A stretch of 64,000 nt of DNA, from the NCBI GenBank assembly GCA_007449985.2, contig VIIQ02000158.1, positions 153,501 through 217,500 on the forward strand, in the 5' to 3' direction. Under the pieces are notes generated by a model. That model searched no databases, had not been told where the DNA came from, and worked only from the letters and a program-made list of their open reading frames with translations. This DNA comes from Desmodesmus armatus. Its lineage: Eukaryota > Chlorophyta > Chlorophyceae > Sphaeropleales > Scenedesmaceae. A program made the translations under genes and the position numbers. Shown piece by piece: positions 11,388-25,634 of this stretch (the first letter of the stretch is position 1; every line of letters starts with the position of its first letter).

Positions 11388-14300
11388 TCTTGCTGAGTGC
11401 ACAGTCACTTGCGACTAAGAGGCCTCTGGATATCTTGCTGTTTTGATACCAAAGAGAGCTTACTTAGACATCGCATGATAACAAACAAGGCGTAGCTCAC
11501 AGCTACAGGACAACACACTACAAATCGTCGTTCCCGTGTATCACCGACGATACGTTGTCGTAGACGATCATCATCCAGATTCGCTAACGTCGCAAATCAG
11601 TGCCGACTGAGGGTTAGCATCATCAAAACACCTTCTGATGCAGACGGTAGAGGGCCAGGCCCTCAGATACTCGTCCGCTCGTACAATCAGCCAATCAGCC
11701 AACACCCACAAGGTGTATCCTAAGTAAGACTGTACTACCAACACCAGGTACTTGTCGGTGTCCAGCCTATCTTAGCCTATTTTCGTCCCCGCAGAAGTGA
11801 CGACGATCAGATGGGAACACAACACTGGTCAGCACTCCTACGCCCTACATTGGTTTTTGGAGGCTACTTGAAGCCAACGTAATGAACTGATGTCTCGTGA
11901 TTGAACGCTTGGCACCTACTACACCGAATTGGGTGGATCCCAATGTACTGCACCACCTGCACGGCGCGGTACCACACTGTGACAGTATCATCAGCACGAG
12001 CGCCCTCCAACGCTGGATGGCTGGACCAGCAAGCCAGGAACCAGCAAACTGGCAGATGCTGCCCCAGTGGGAGTTTATGCCGGCAGAAAGACGAAGGCGT
12101 CTGCAACCCACTCGAAGGCTGCCAATTGCCATGTGTGATGGTGTCACTGCTGCTGTGACACCCTGATGCTGCGCTGGCAGGGTGCCTAGAGCTACACAGT
12201 CTTGAAACCCTGATCAATACAGATATGCTTCACCTATATGCCGTCCAAGATCGGGTCTCCCTTCCTTACACCACACACCGACTGCTGCACCAGCAGGGCC
12301 GTGGCTGAACCCAGCAGGCTCTTCATTCACTGACCATGGAGCTAGCAGCACGTCAACGTGTGTGTTGTAGTAAGATCGCAGAGGCTGAAGCTGCCGTCAA
12401 CGTGTGTGGTGTCAAAGTTTCATTCTGCTGGTAGTGATATCAGTCACTACGGCAGGCTCAGCGGGGGGTTTCAAACACCAACGAACCCGACCTGAGACAC
12501 TGGAGGGCAACCGGTGACACAACTTTGGTGAAGACAAGGGGGGCGGACCCTCACGGCAGCGCCGGCGGCTGGCCGCAGCCACACACAGCAGCCGAGGCTG
12601 CCGGGAGCCCAAGGTCTAGCCTCACACGGATGGGTGACACTTGACTTGATCAGCTTGTCCCCTTAGCTCGCTGACTGGTGCTGAGGCAGGGACTCTGTTC
12701 CCCTACTGAGATTGCACTGGTCGAATGTTGCTGGGTCTTAGATCCTGGATGCTGCATACTGCCAGGCCATGTTACACACTGACTGCACAGGAAAAATATC
12801 GCTGACACATACTCTCAACAGCAGCTTCCCTTGGACAACCACACAATGCTTCATCTAACATGCTCACAAGTTGTGTTGTGCACTGTGCGGTCAGCAACAA
12901 CAGCTTTTCACCATGGACCTCCACAGTAACTGGGGCTGCCTGCGCGTCTGCAGACCCTGACGGTCAACTGGTCGCCCCACAGCTCATGATCATGCACAGC
13001 TTGAGTCAGCAAGCTCATGTACCACCCCGATTTTGCATGCCAACACTGAGGCATCTACCATCATACACATGATCAATGAAACACGCTTGCCAACAATTAA
13101 TCAAGCTCGCTGGCGATGTTTGCCAGGCGTGCTAGGTCACAGTCAGACAAGTGCTCCTTCATGGTGTCACCCACACCCACCATCTGGTCATCCCTGATGT
13201 CCACAAAAACCACGTCACCACAAAGCCATCATCAAGGTACAGCCATACCATCTGCGTACCATCTGTGCATACTGCGTACACAGCGCCATTACTGTCAGCC
13301 AGCAGTACTTTCATATCAGGTGTCGAGCTTTCTTTATGACCCTTGCAGGCGCAGCCACCCCACCACCAGCCACACTGTGGGCGTGCATTACTAATGCACA
13401 CGATGTTGTGGGTGCTGTCACACAAACATCAGTCATTTGCAGTGCGTGAGCCACCCTGCCCCCCGCAACCAGCCGTTGCCACACCCTTGGCACAGCATTG
13501 AGAACCAAAACTGTGCAGGCGTACGTATAGTGCCATAAAACTGTGCAGGCGTAACTTTAGTGGTGCCAACAAACAGCACAACGGCCGCAGCCATCAACAC
13601 GCACCTCTTGCCAAGTTCACACTGGCCAAAGTGATGCAAGCCTGTGCTTGTACGGGGTACATTGCGTCCACACAGCTGTGTGCTTCCTTGCACGCAGTTC
13701 AACGACCAACTGCTGCTGCAAAAAAACAGCGGCGTGTGTGCAACTGCGCACACAGCAGCCCTCACAAGAAAGCCAAAGGCCCTGGTGCGGCACCAGCAGC
13801 TTCATTGCAGCCATCAGGCTGTTGCATTCTGGGCAAGAGGTACAAACCTACTTGAAAAATGGCATCACCAGTACAAGCTGCTGCAGCACACATCACTAGA
13901 TGTGTGCCGTCATCCTAGGTGCACATGACACCCCATGGCAGTACTGGAGTTCTTACTGAGAACTCACTGTGGCAAAGGCCTCCCCAACGCCTAGGGCAGC
14001 TGCAGCCCCTATCAAGCGCTGCACGTACAGTTGCAATGCCCAGCAGGGATCAATGAAGACGGCAGGGCCTGCATCCTCGAGCAGCCTCCTTCAAACACAC
14101 TGCTCTGCTGACAGCACCTTGCCAGGAGGCAGCTTGCTGCTGCACCTAGCTTCAAAGTCGCCTAGCAGCGCACATGCATGAAATGGCTCCCATGCACTGC
14201 AAACCCAGCAACACAGCACATGCACAGCACAGGACAGCCTGCCAAGCTTGAAGGCAGCACAGCACAGTAAGGCACGGCTGCCAAGCTGCACCTTTATGAG

Positions 14301-17179
14301 GGGCTTTAGCCATGACAGAAATGACTGCCAGGCAGCTAAACAAAGGATCAGCAGCAGTGCTGTGCTAGCAGCAGAAGCATCAGAAGATAGGTCAACTATG
14401 AAGCAGACTAGTCCACGGTAAAGGTGGAATTACCACTGTGGGCAGGCACAGCCTCACACGGATCATGCTTGCCTGCTTGCTTCAGGCTGAGGCTTGCAGC
14501 TGAAGCCTGCACAGTTGCACCCGGCTCAACCTGCTCCCAGTTGTCTGCACCACCAGCACTCGAGACATGCTTGTTCCGACTGGCTAGTGGCGCTGGGCAA
14601 TGCTGCCAGCGTGCTGACAGGAAGACGGGGGTGAATCCTGCTACGCTCTGGAAGAACACAACGGGACAACATGCCCAACTGCTTGCGCAATGCTGCACGC
14701 CTGTGACAAAGAACAACAGATCCCGTGCTTGCGGCAGGCACAGTGTGGCATGGTACTGACGACCCACCACCACCATCAACAGAGCATGCTGCTAGACCAG
14801 CGCACGGACACCTGCACAGCTGCTGCTTGCTCACGTCCGAACACCAGAACATGTGCAGTGTGTGCGCCAAACAAAGTGCTGTACAATAAGGAACCTGGCT
14901 TGAACAGTTTTGAGCCTTTAGGCAGCAGAATCAAAAGCGGCTACTTTGTATGACTGTGCCTCATGCTTCCCTGCCCGTGTCAACAGCACATCGCCTGTGT
15001 CATCAGCACGACACACCCCATCTCAACAGCAGTCCCGCATGGCAAAGCGTGGTCTTGAGGCAGCACAGCATAGCAGCAAGGCATGCTGGGCGATGCCATG
15101 CTGCCAGGGGCACATTTTGATTGAAGACAGCACCCACCCAAGAGTTTTGTGGGTGAAGAACTGTCAGCGTTTCCCGCCAAGAGACCTTGCAGGCAGCCTG
15201 CTAGACACACAGTGCGTGATGGCGCACTTAAAGATAAAGATAAAGATACAGAGCACTTAGTGAGCCGGTGCACAGCTCAATGCCCCAAACCAACAGGGTC
15301 ACCAGATCTGCATGACATGTTTTGTGTCATGCCTGGGTCCAGGCGTTCAGGGTGCAGAGAGGGACAACAGTCTACCTCTTTCAATGCACACAGTCGCCAT
15401 GCGACGGCAACAACATGCCACAATAACAGTAGTGGCGACAGTGAGGTTACGACAATAACAGCAACCCACACCGCCTAAGGACTTGGGTTCAAGTTTGACA
15501 CTTGACCCTCAACCTTTGATGTACTCCAGGGGGGATTACCCACCCGATTTGCTACAGCACTGTTGTACAGGGCATGACGCTCAGAGCAGTAGCACAGAAG
15601 CCTCTCATCAACCGAGTGACCAGCATGAACAGCAACATGCCCTATCACCAGGCACAACAACAGCAAGGTTGCTTGGGCAACATCAACCAGTACCGATCCC
15701 GCTACATGGCACATTGGTGTCAGACCTGCTTGGGTCAGCACGCCCTGCTGCTACACACCATGACACTGCACAGGCAACAAGTGATGTGTGATCCCAAGAC
15801 TCTGTTTCACCCACCCACCCACCCACCCACCGCGCATTCCGCCCACGCAAAAAAAAAGAAACAGAAGAAACAGAAGAAATACAGAACCACAGTCAGCCGC
15901 ACAGCTGCCCAGGAACCCCGCTCGCGTTCATGGCACCATTGCACCAAGCCGCCATGTACATGGACTTCACTCATGACATCACGGACCGGACTCAGCACCA
16001 GGAATGCACATGTGCTGACGTGCCACCCGCCGCTGTGTTGCAGGCTGTTGTCTCACACACCTCCGTCGACACCATCATACTCAAAACCGACATGCCCCAA
16101 CGCATCGCCTGCTGCCGCATGCAGCAGCACATAAATCAATGGTACCGTCCCAACCACCCTCCCTGCCGAACAAGAACACAATGATAAGCCATAGAGAGAG
16201 TAAGAAGACCCACACACAGCCCTACAGCTGTAGCAGTACCTCGCTCGTGTACTCATACATGGTCCCCACACAGCACCAGGGTATGCACATGTGCTGAGTC
16301 ATCACTGCCTGTGTCGCAAGCCGCTGTGTCGCAGGCTGTCGCATCCAGGCAAGGACTGATTTGACAGCTGTCGTGCATTTGAAAGACCAACAGCTGTGGG
16401 TGCGCTCTGCCCGACAAAGGGCAACAGAGCCGCCACACCCCTGAGCACCTCTCAACAACATTGACATCTGTACAGGAGATGCCATCCACCAGGCGACCAA
16501 TCACGACCGACTACTGCTGACAGCGCAGGCACGTCCAACACACATACACACGAACACAGCGCCACTTTCAACAAACATCCGCACGAGGCACGAGCGCAAC
16601 CATAGGTTGCCACTGCCTGCTGCTGCAGCCGTTGCCCACAAAGCCACCAGCCAGTACCACAGAGAGGGCATGAGTAAGGGCGTACACCCTTGCTGACCCT
16701 TCCAAAACCAGGCATACCCCGTCGACACAACACACCCTGACTGCACCCCTCTCAGCAACAGCCCCCCAAGTACATCATGCACTCAGCACTCCACCCTGCT
16801 TTGAGTAAGGCGCTCGCACACGACTCAGACGGTCCGCGCGACCAACAAACTAGACAAGCCACAGAGCGTTGAACCATGACATCGTACAGACCACCTTCAA
16901 GTAGATACCTGCTGTGTCCCTGCACAACGTGAGGCCGCTGAGTACAAGGCCACCCCTTGTCAGGGTGGTGTGCAGCACACAATCAACTCTCCCTTGTCAA
17001 GGAAGATTAGGTGCCGTCAATCTCTGGCAGGTCCTGCCTGCCTCAGGATGGGCAGGTCCCACTTTAGGCCCCGCGCCCAATAAGCCCAGGCCCAGCTGAC
17101 GCTGTTTCTGCTGCTGCTTATCCTGCTGCTTGGCCACCAAGCTCTTTGCCTCACACAGCCGCCCTCCCTTTCCCAGTGC
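11388..17179. other. spacer between coiled-coil copies A and B
   Basis: No gene was recognised. 11400-11900 is more balanced in composition and probably holds the copy A promoter. From about 12600 to 17000 the + strand is CA-rich. Small repeats are present: a 17-bp direct repeat (AAAACTGTGCAGGCGTA) at about 13507 and 13535, an (ACCC)n run at about 15811-15832 and an A-rich purine stretch at about 15848-15880. No tRNA or rRNA signature was seen. Confidence 0.5.
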
Positions 17180-19323
17180 TCACTGCTGGTCCAATGCTAC
17201 GGTGAGGCTGCTGCTGCTGCCGCTGTGCATGTGCTCCAAGGGCACTGCTGCCTGCCACTCCTGCCACGTCTCCTGCCGCCGACCCAGCCATGCATCAAGC
17301 CGAGCCTGCCGCGCGAACACCTGCTGCTGCTGCTGTTGCTGCTGCTGCTGTATGTGCAGCTGCTGCTGCAGGGCGGCAGCCGCCCGGGGTGAGTCTAGAG
17401 GGACCTGCTGATTACCCATTGCTGGTGGCAGGGAAAGGCTGGGAACTGGGCTCAAGTAGCCGCCGGAGTGCTGCTGCTGCTGCTGCTGCTGTTGCTGTTG
17501 CAGCTCCTGCAGCTGCAGCTCTTGCTCCTGCAACACACCCAGGAAACACTCGCAGTGTAAATGACAGAAAAACTGGCAATGATGTGCCTCGGCCCCCATG
17601 GGGCTCCCACATGAGGCTCCCACATGAGGCATGTCCTCCTGAACATTGTTCGCAGGCTCAGCATGGACAGGAGAGAACACTGCGCCCATTTTTGTGATAG
17701 AGGTAAGCCAGCTCGCATGACCAACTCAGGGCGTTGCTGTCTGCTGCTGGGCATGCTGCATGTCACGCACTGAGAGCGGGTGACACCAGTGCAGTCCTAG
17801 CAACACTCAAGAAAGTGGCCAGCGTTTGCGGTGAAAGCAAGCTGCCCAAGTTAGATGTCACAGCAAATCCTGCAGGATGCTACAGCACCACTCCAAGGAT
17901 GGTAATTTTCTCCACCAGGTTGAAAAGCCTTGAAACTGGAAAATGTTCTCACCTGCAGAGTGCATGTCAGTCGTCCCACCAGCTCTGCCAGTTGGTCATT
18001 GTCCCTCTGCAGCACACACACCCGTGCTGACATCTTCTGGCGCTCAGCAAGCAGGGACTCAACCTGACAAGGTCACGCAAGGAAGGGCGGGAGGAGGGAG
18101 GGAGCAGAAAGGAAACAACAAGCAGCATGCAACAACGAGTCTGCAATCAGACAGGGGCCGTCAGGCATCACAGCCACCACCAGGCCTGGTTGTCAATGTG
18201 TGCATTGCACAAGCCTGGTGAGGTACGTGTGTACCGTTGACTGCTCAGCAACAAGGCAGTACAGGCGGTTGATGCCTGTCAGCCTGCCTGCCTGCATCCC
18301 ATGCCCCTCCTTCACAGCATCACCCTGCCAGCTGCAGCCGGAGCTGCAGCCAAGATGCAAGCTCTTCACAGCTGCTTTTTAAATTCTTTCCCCCCTAAAT
18401 GCCAGCTCATTCCAACCATGACATGATCATTGTGCTATGGCTGTGTCCTTGCTGGAGAACCTTTCACCATGCCCTGCCATGCGTACACTTGCTGGCCGCA
18501 GACTGCAGTGTTATGATGGGGGGTAAGGCATGCAGGACACTCTCCCTCACAGCACAATCACCTAAAAAGGCCTAAAAACCCTAGCCAACCTCTAAAACCC
18601 TACCTCTGTGAGCAGCAGCTCCAGCCTGTCATCAGGGGCCATGCCCCCAACAGGCTCGCTGTACCTGGGGGCCCTGGACAAGCTGCTGTGACCGTATGCT
18701 GCTGGTCGCTTCTGTGTGCTAACCTGCTGCACCACAACCTGAGGTGAGGGCACGTATGCTGCCATCCTGTTGGCTCCTGCGCTGTTGCTGCGCACTAGGG
18801 GTGGCAGGTCAGCCCTTGTGTTCAGCGCCGCTGCCGCTGCTCCGGGGCCGGGTCGGTCAGTGCTGGAGCTTCTGGATAAGGACATCCGTTGCGAAGGCAT
18901 CACGTGCTCGATATTACTGAATGACCTTACAAGCGGAACTTGAGAGGACTGCATGCTGGAGAAGCTGCTGTTGCTCCAACTGAGTTGACTTGCCAGCTGA
19001 CTGCTGGGGACTTGCTGTCCATCCTGCTGAGAGATGAGACGGGCTGCTGCTGCCTTCAACAGCTTCAGCTGATGAAGCTTCCGGTAGCCTGCTGCTTTGA
19101 AGTCATCTCGCTCCGCATCCTGCACGGCAAACAGCACGCGGCACTTTGGGCCCTTGCTGGGTCAGCCAGCACCTGCAGCATCCTCACCAAACCGCACAGG
19201 ACCAGCATGCACAGTCCCATTGGTTCCGTGTATGACAGCAACACTCACCTGGGCCATTGCGTAGGCTTCCATCCTCTTCACTGGCCTGCTGCTGGAAGGA
19301 ACGTCAACGAAGGTCCACACAGG
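17180..19323 (-). CDS. coiled-coil family protein, copy B (5' end uncertain)
   Basis: Paralogue of the flanking coiled-coil genes. Supported exons are 19249-19323, 18604-19119, 17953-18063 and 17180-17527, all phase 0 with GT-AG borders. The first readable exon contains VWTFVDVPSSSRPVKR and then MEAYAMAQ. It follows a good acceptor, so the true start may lie further upstream; otherwise the ATG at 19270-19272 is used. Exon 2 has a basic helix (RDDFKAAGYRKLHQLKLLK) and a Ser-rich middle, and ends in DDRLELLLTE. Exon 3 is the zipper (VESLLAERQKM, then NDQLAELVGRL). The last exon is Gln-rich and ends with ARLDAWLGRRQETWQEWQ and SSSSLTVALDQQ. Zipper and tail align with copies A and C. At least 349 residues are encoded. 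Function is not known. Confidence 0.68.
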
Positions 19324-22321
19324 CTGCACGTGAGTACAGCATATTTATTGTAAGTACGTGAGTGAAACGCGCCAACAAGGATGCCCTGTGAGAATCGGTG
19401 TAATCAGAAGCGACCCTGAAGTGACGCTGTACCTGGACTTCAAGTTGCAGCCAGAGATGTCGCCAACGATCCACGAATTAGTGTATGTAGCGGTAGACAG
19501 CTTGATCAGAGACAGCACTGCCTAGATTGAAACACCAGCCACTGTGGTGTAATCACTATTGCAAAACCAGTCCCACAAAGGCGTTCAACGGCTGATTTGC
19601 CCCACAAAATGTTTCTGGTGAGTACCCATTCTTTCAGGAGGGTTACTGTCCGTGTCAGATGCATTTTCTGCCTTGAGGTTTATCTGCTTGGTTGACCGAA
19701 TGGTAGGTCACGATGGCCGTGCTACCCATATCATACGTTTCTCTACTTGCAGCAGATTGTATAAGGCCCGCACTCAGTCGGTCGGATGCGCGCACGCACC
19801 AGCGGTCCCGCCTGTAGTACCGCCCACAGATCGGAGGATGTCAAGGAGCTGAAGGACAATATCATAGCCGAAACTGAGATTTGCCGGATGTAAAGTAGCC
19901 GGAATCGATCAGCTTGTGGCTGCTCACACACATGCAACATACACAAAAGATGCACAGCAGAAGGGAGACAGCTGCCACCTGTTGTGCAGTGCTTACATGC
20001 ATCTGCACATCCCATTGGAATGATTCATGCAGCTAGACGGGTCACGTGTGCGCCTGCATTGGTGGTGAATCAAGGCCTGATATGCCACAGCACTGTTCCG
20101 TACTCAAGCCATGGCTAGCCACGCTCGACACAGCCTTGTGCATGCATCAGGTCTTTGAGACAGAGATGCATGTTAACACATCACTGAAGCTGATGCCAGT
20201 GCTGTACACAGCCCCCCCCCCCCCCCCCATCCCGCGCGAGTCCCCAATTCACGACGGTCATTTACACAATTCCACAAGCAACCATCCCAACTGCACTTCC
20301 ATACAACCCGGTGCACAGCGCAACCACGTTGCGTACACGCCATGCAGCAATTGGTACCTTGCATACATCCAACAAATGCAGGCAGGCAAGGGCAGGAGCC
20401 TTGCACACCAAATGCATCACATCAACAAAAGAGCAGTGGCGCGTGCCGCTGCATGACACGCAACGCTGCAACTGGACACTCCACCAGCTTTGTGACAAGA
20501 AGTAGCGTGCCACAGCGCGCTGGCTGTACAGGTAATAGTGCCGCTGCACTGCAATGGCCTTGTTCTTGCCAACATACGAGTTATGGCCTGGCGTGAAATT
20601 GCATTTCAGCAGTTGCTGGCAAGGCCAGCATACCAACACATGTAGACCAGCCTGTATGGCGGATGCGGTCCTGAAGGCATGCAGCACTGCAGCGTACAAG
20701 GTTGCCACCCAGAAGGCTTGGCAACCCAACCAGACAATGCAGCAAATTGAGCAGCCTTCGTGAGAAGATTCCCAACTGCACAGCTATCCAACAACACTGG
20801 CCCTGCAGCAACTAGCAGTCAGGCATAGACAAGCAGGCGTGGTGCTGCGCCCACCATACAAACAGCGGTCTGCAATCAAGGCTAGTGCAAGCAACATCCA
20901 GCCAACAATACACTTCAGGCATGGTAGGAGGCTGCTGCGCAACAAAAGCACTGGCACCAAGCGGTGCAAGCAATGCAGCATGTACAAGAGTTTGATGCCA
21001 CCTCTCACAAACTAGCTGATGCGACCCGCAAGAGCAGCCGATACAACTTCGCCCTCAAACTGCTGGCTGCTTGGCAAGATTGACTGACGTCACAAAACTG
21101 ACCCTCATATTCAGGGCCCACACAAGAGAGCTGCAAAACCAGCCACACCAAACAAACAACGGCCCAAACAACAGGGAAAACAGGCATGCATGCTCCTATT
21201 TGTGACATGCGTGGCCTGCATAGAGCCTACACTTGACACAGCCATAATACAGAGTTCTCTGCCTGGTCGGAACAGCACACACGAGCTATAGTATCCTAAC
21301 CAACAGCATCTCCACCACAAACTTTAGTCTCCACCAAACACCTAAGAGGATTTTGCTCTATGGCTACCACCCTGCACCACACCCTCTGATGCTCTATGGC
21401 TACCACCCTGACCCCCCCCCCCCTGATAACTTGAATGCCAGCAGCAAAACCTTGTTGCAGGTCCCCACAGTCCAGCATGAATGAAGCTCCAAGGGCCTGC
21501 ACCCCCCATCCACCACCGTCACATCACCCTACACCTCAGCTAACTAGACTACCAGCCTGCCATGCCTAAATCAAGATGCACTAGGCAAACACATTGCACT
21601 CCTGTATCCCCTTGAGTTGAACACTGGCTGAAAAAGTACACACACAGCTGAGAAAGTACATCAGCAGCATACACAAGCAGGACGCCCGCACACTGAACTG
21701 TGTGCGTGCACTGCGACACCCTTGGCAACGACTGTGCTGCGCTGCGTGCTGGCAATGCCAGGGTTGCGCTTTTGAGTACATGGGGACGGTGTACTACAGC
21801 CCACAGGCTGCAACTTGAGACAGTCACTGCCCTGTCCACATGACAGCCCACAAAGCAGGCAGCAACAGCTCGACTTATCAACGCCGCCGCAAGGTCGACT
21901 GCAAAGCCGCTCAACGCCAACGGAGAAGCCTACAACTGCCCCCACACACCCTTGCAAGCCAGGCCTGCTCAATTTTCTGAGATGGCCTCACCTGCCAGCA
22001 ATGAGAGATGGCATGAGGTTCCCTACTTGCACACAGCCAGTTGCAGTAGCCTTGCAAATGGCAAGGATAGAAAGGCAAGAGAAGAAACAATGTAACAGCT
22101 ACATGAAGATCTACAAATAACACGTGTCGCTGGCTGCTGCATCTGTTTCGGCACAATCTGTGCACCCCCCAGCCAGCCAGTGTTGACACGAATCGCTGGT
22201 AGCCAAAGCCCTTTGGCCAGTAGATTGCCTGCTCCCCATAAAAAAACCCTTAACCAGGCACCCACCAAGCTCCCAGCTTCTGTGCTGTGTGCTGTTATAC
22301 AAGGGAGAGCCTCGGCCCCCC
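19324..22321. other. spacer between coiled-coil copies B and C
   Basis: No gene was recognised. It may hold 5' exons of copy B. It contains a C run (about 20214-20228) and a 20-bp direct repeat (GCTCTATGGCTACCACCCTG) at about 21355 and 21393. The + strand is again CA-rich from about 20050 to 22250. Confidence 0.5.
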
Positions 22322-24078
22322 TTACAGCTCAGCCAGCGCAATTGTGACAGTACTGCTGCCACTGGCACTGCTCATTGCCGACAGCTGCTCCTGCCACTGC
22401 TGCCATGCCTCCGCTGTACTGCTGCTGCTGCTGTTGCTGCCAGGGCCCCGGTGCTCCAACCACTCAGCCACCCGCTGCTGCTGCTGCTTTGCAAGGAACA
22501 ACTGCTCAGGTGGCACCGCTGCTGCAACAGGCATCACCGTCAGTGCTGCACCCCCAAACCCCAGAGCTCCGACTTGCCCATCCACCGGTGGGGAAAACTC
22601 CTCAGCACCAGCAGGCAGCAGCTGACAGGGGGGGTCCTGAGCAGCAGGCAGCTCCAGCCTGGGCAGGCTGGCTGTGACAGTCACAGAACCCTCACCCTCA
22701 CCAGCCCCATCAGCTGCCATCGGGTCAGACATAGCCTCATCACCATCAGCACCATCACAATCACCATCAGCACAGTCAGCATCAAACCCCTGGCTAGATG
22801 AGGGGCTGTGGCTGTGGCTCAGCATGGGATCACCCCCTCCCTCTGCGTCCTCATGCTGCTGCTGCTGCTGCTGCTGTTCTTCGACCTGCTGCTCCTGCAT
22901 GTCCACGTGTGTGTCCAGTGTGTCGTGCAGGACACCCACCAGCTCCACCAGCTGCTCATTCTCACGCTGCAGCCCACAGCAGCGCGCAGCCAGCTGCTGC
23001 TTCTCACTCATCAGAGCCTCAACCTGGAGGGTGCGGGACGGGGGCAGAAGGGGTGGTGAGAAGTAAACATGAAAGGGCGCTTTGGTATTGATGATACGAT
23101 AAGAGACAGGGGAGGAGCCAATTGGCAAGGAGCGCGGGGGTGATTGTGAGTACTGGTGAATGAAGAACAGGCAATGATGGATTATGTGCATTCAGCTGCT
23201 TGGCATTGGCCGCTTGTTGGTGAACAGCAGTCCATTGTGTTAAGGGTGCAACGTTGCCGCACCTGCTGCAGCAGTATGTCGACCATGGGATCTTGCATCC
23301 CCACATCACCAGCCGACTGTACAGCAGCCTCCGCCTGCTGCTGCTGGTGCTGCTGCTGCTGTGCTTGGTGCTGCTGTGGGTCCTGTTGCTGTGGGTGGGG
23401 CTGGCTAGCTGCTGCAGCAGCCTGAGTGAGGGTCTGGCTGGGCACACTGCCGCAGGGCGCTGCATCAGCATCAGCCCCAGCACCTGCGCGCGCAGCGGCA
23501 GCGGCAGCCACAGCAGCTGCTCCTGCAGCTACTGCTCCCGCTGCTGCCGCCACAGCACTGCTGCTGCTGGGTTGCGGTGTCTCTGACTCACTGCTGTAGG
23601 TGCCGCTGTGGGTGTGGGTGGAACCACAGGGCGGCGTCGGCACATGAGTCATCAGCTGTTGCGCTTGCGGTTGTAGTGGTTGCTGCTGCTCCTGGGGCTG
23701 AGGGCACTGATCAAGTTGCATGCTAGCTGCAGCAGCAGACTCATCAGACGACCGAGGGCTGGTCCCAATGAGGTCCCGAGGGCTGGCTGACTGGGCCAGC
23801 TTTGCTGCAGCATGGGCTTTCGTCAGGGCTGCCTTGAGCTCTCTGAATTCGCTCATCTTTCGCTTGCCAGCCTCCCTGAGCTCGTGGCGCTCGTGTTCCT
23901 GCCAGGCATCAGACAGACCCAACACAGCTGGTGTCAGTGGTGTTGAGAAGGCCAGGTGAAGTTGAGTTCGCCCTGCAGGACCGCTGCCGGTGCGGCCTCT
24001 GTAACGCATTGTTACAGGCACAACCATGATCAGTACCTGTAAGCTTTTCACAGCCTCAAGGGGGCACATCATCGCCAT
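22322..24078 (-). CDS. coiled-coil family protein, copy C
   Basis: This is the largest and cleanest member of the tandem family. Exons are 24037-24078 (ATG at 24076-24078, MAMMCPLEAVKSLQ), 23263-23898 and 22322-23023, all phase 0, giving about 459 residues. Exon 2 begins with a charged helix (EHERHELREAGKRKMSEFR), passes through Gln/Ala/Ser-rich sequence and ends with DPMVDILLQQ. Exon 3 opens with the zipper (VEALMSEKQQL, ENEQLVELVGVLHDTL), then an acidic stretch, and ends in RVAEWLEHRG, EAWQQWQEQL and STVTIALAEL. Intron positions match copies A and B. A TATATA element lies about 275 bp upstream. The zipper with low-complexity, acidic and Gln-rich parts would suit a regulatory or scaffold protein, but there is no basic DNA-binding region like that of bZIP factors. 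Confidence 0.75.
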
Positions 24079-24351
24079 TCGTGGAACTGTAGCCTCGGTG
24101 CTGCTTCCTTGCTGGCTCGTCTTGTTTTATGATCAAACGGCAAAAAACATTACCAGATGGGAGACAGCGATGTATCGACACTGCTTGAGGCAATGCACTT
24201 TGGTGGCACACTTGTAGGCATGCGAGGCACTGACGCGACAATCTGTCTGTTCCTACGTCGCATCTGGACGTTCTTTGCGGTCTCCTCAGTGCCCAGAAAA
24301 TCAAAAAGACGGAAATGACGGAAGACGGTTACAGGCAACATGGCACCTGCC

Positions 24352-24358
24352 ATATATA
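24352..24358 (-). promoter_or_regulatory. TATA-like element of copy C
   Basis: CTATATATG on the minus strand, about 275 bp upstream of the copy C ATG, is the only clear TATA-like match in that upstream region. A second AT-rich match lies at about 24372-24378. Confidence 0.4.
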
Positions 24359-24581
24359 GGGCCAATCAAGTCATATATTGACGCCCAAAATCTCGTCGTC
24401 GCTTTTTAATTGAACAATGAGCCGGTCCAGCCATCAGTTGCCCCTGTGGCCACAGGCAGTAGCAACTCCCAAGCAAGACCCTTCTCTCCTTCAACTTGCA
24501 TGCTTCCAATAGGCCAATTCCTTCCCTCTGGTACATTTGGATGGTACTGAGGGTTTCTCAGGCCCACATGTAGCACATAGC

Positions 24582-24959
<378 letters not shown>

Positions 24960-25634
24960 GACGTAAGGGGGCAGCGCAATATTGTCAGCCGTGTGCTGCT
25001 CACATCATGCATTCCTGTCTTTCAGGCAGTTCCCATGACATACCCATCGGTCAATTGCATGTATTGGTTGGGGTGTGCGTACCAGCCAACACCGGGAGGG
25101 GTGTTCTCCTTGCCCTTCTTATCCACAGCATGCTCACGTTGCTGTACAACACTCCCCTGCTTCTGCTGGCTGCTTGTTGACATGCTTGACATCCTCGATG
25201 CACCTGGATCGAGTGGCTTTGGTTTTGCATCAAAGCGTGAGTTGCAAAACAAACACCAAGTGGGTTTTGCTGGATTGGCGAGAGGTGCCGCACCTTCACA
25301 CAATGACACCGGTCCATCCCCACATCGACCAGCACCTAGTGCCTAAGTGCAAACATGTAATATCACTGAGACGCAACTGGATTAGGCAATCACGACCCAC
25401 CACCAGCCACAACTGTCAGTTGTTGGCAGCCACCAAAGATCTTCCCAACCAGGGCATGTTTCAGCCTCTGATAAGTATGGTCCCTCAATGCAACGCTATG
25501 ATACACTGCCCCACACAGACCCACCAAACTGCACAACCACCAAGCTGCCTGCCGCACTGGCACACAGGCACAAAACACATCACTTCACCTCTCAAGCAGG
25601 GGTGCAGCCAGGTATCCCCCCGCCCTGCTGCTTG

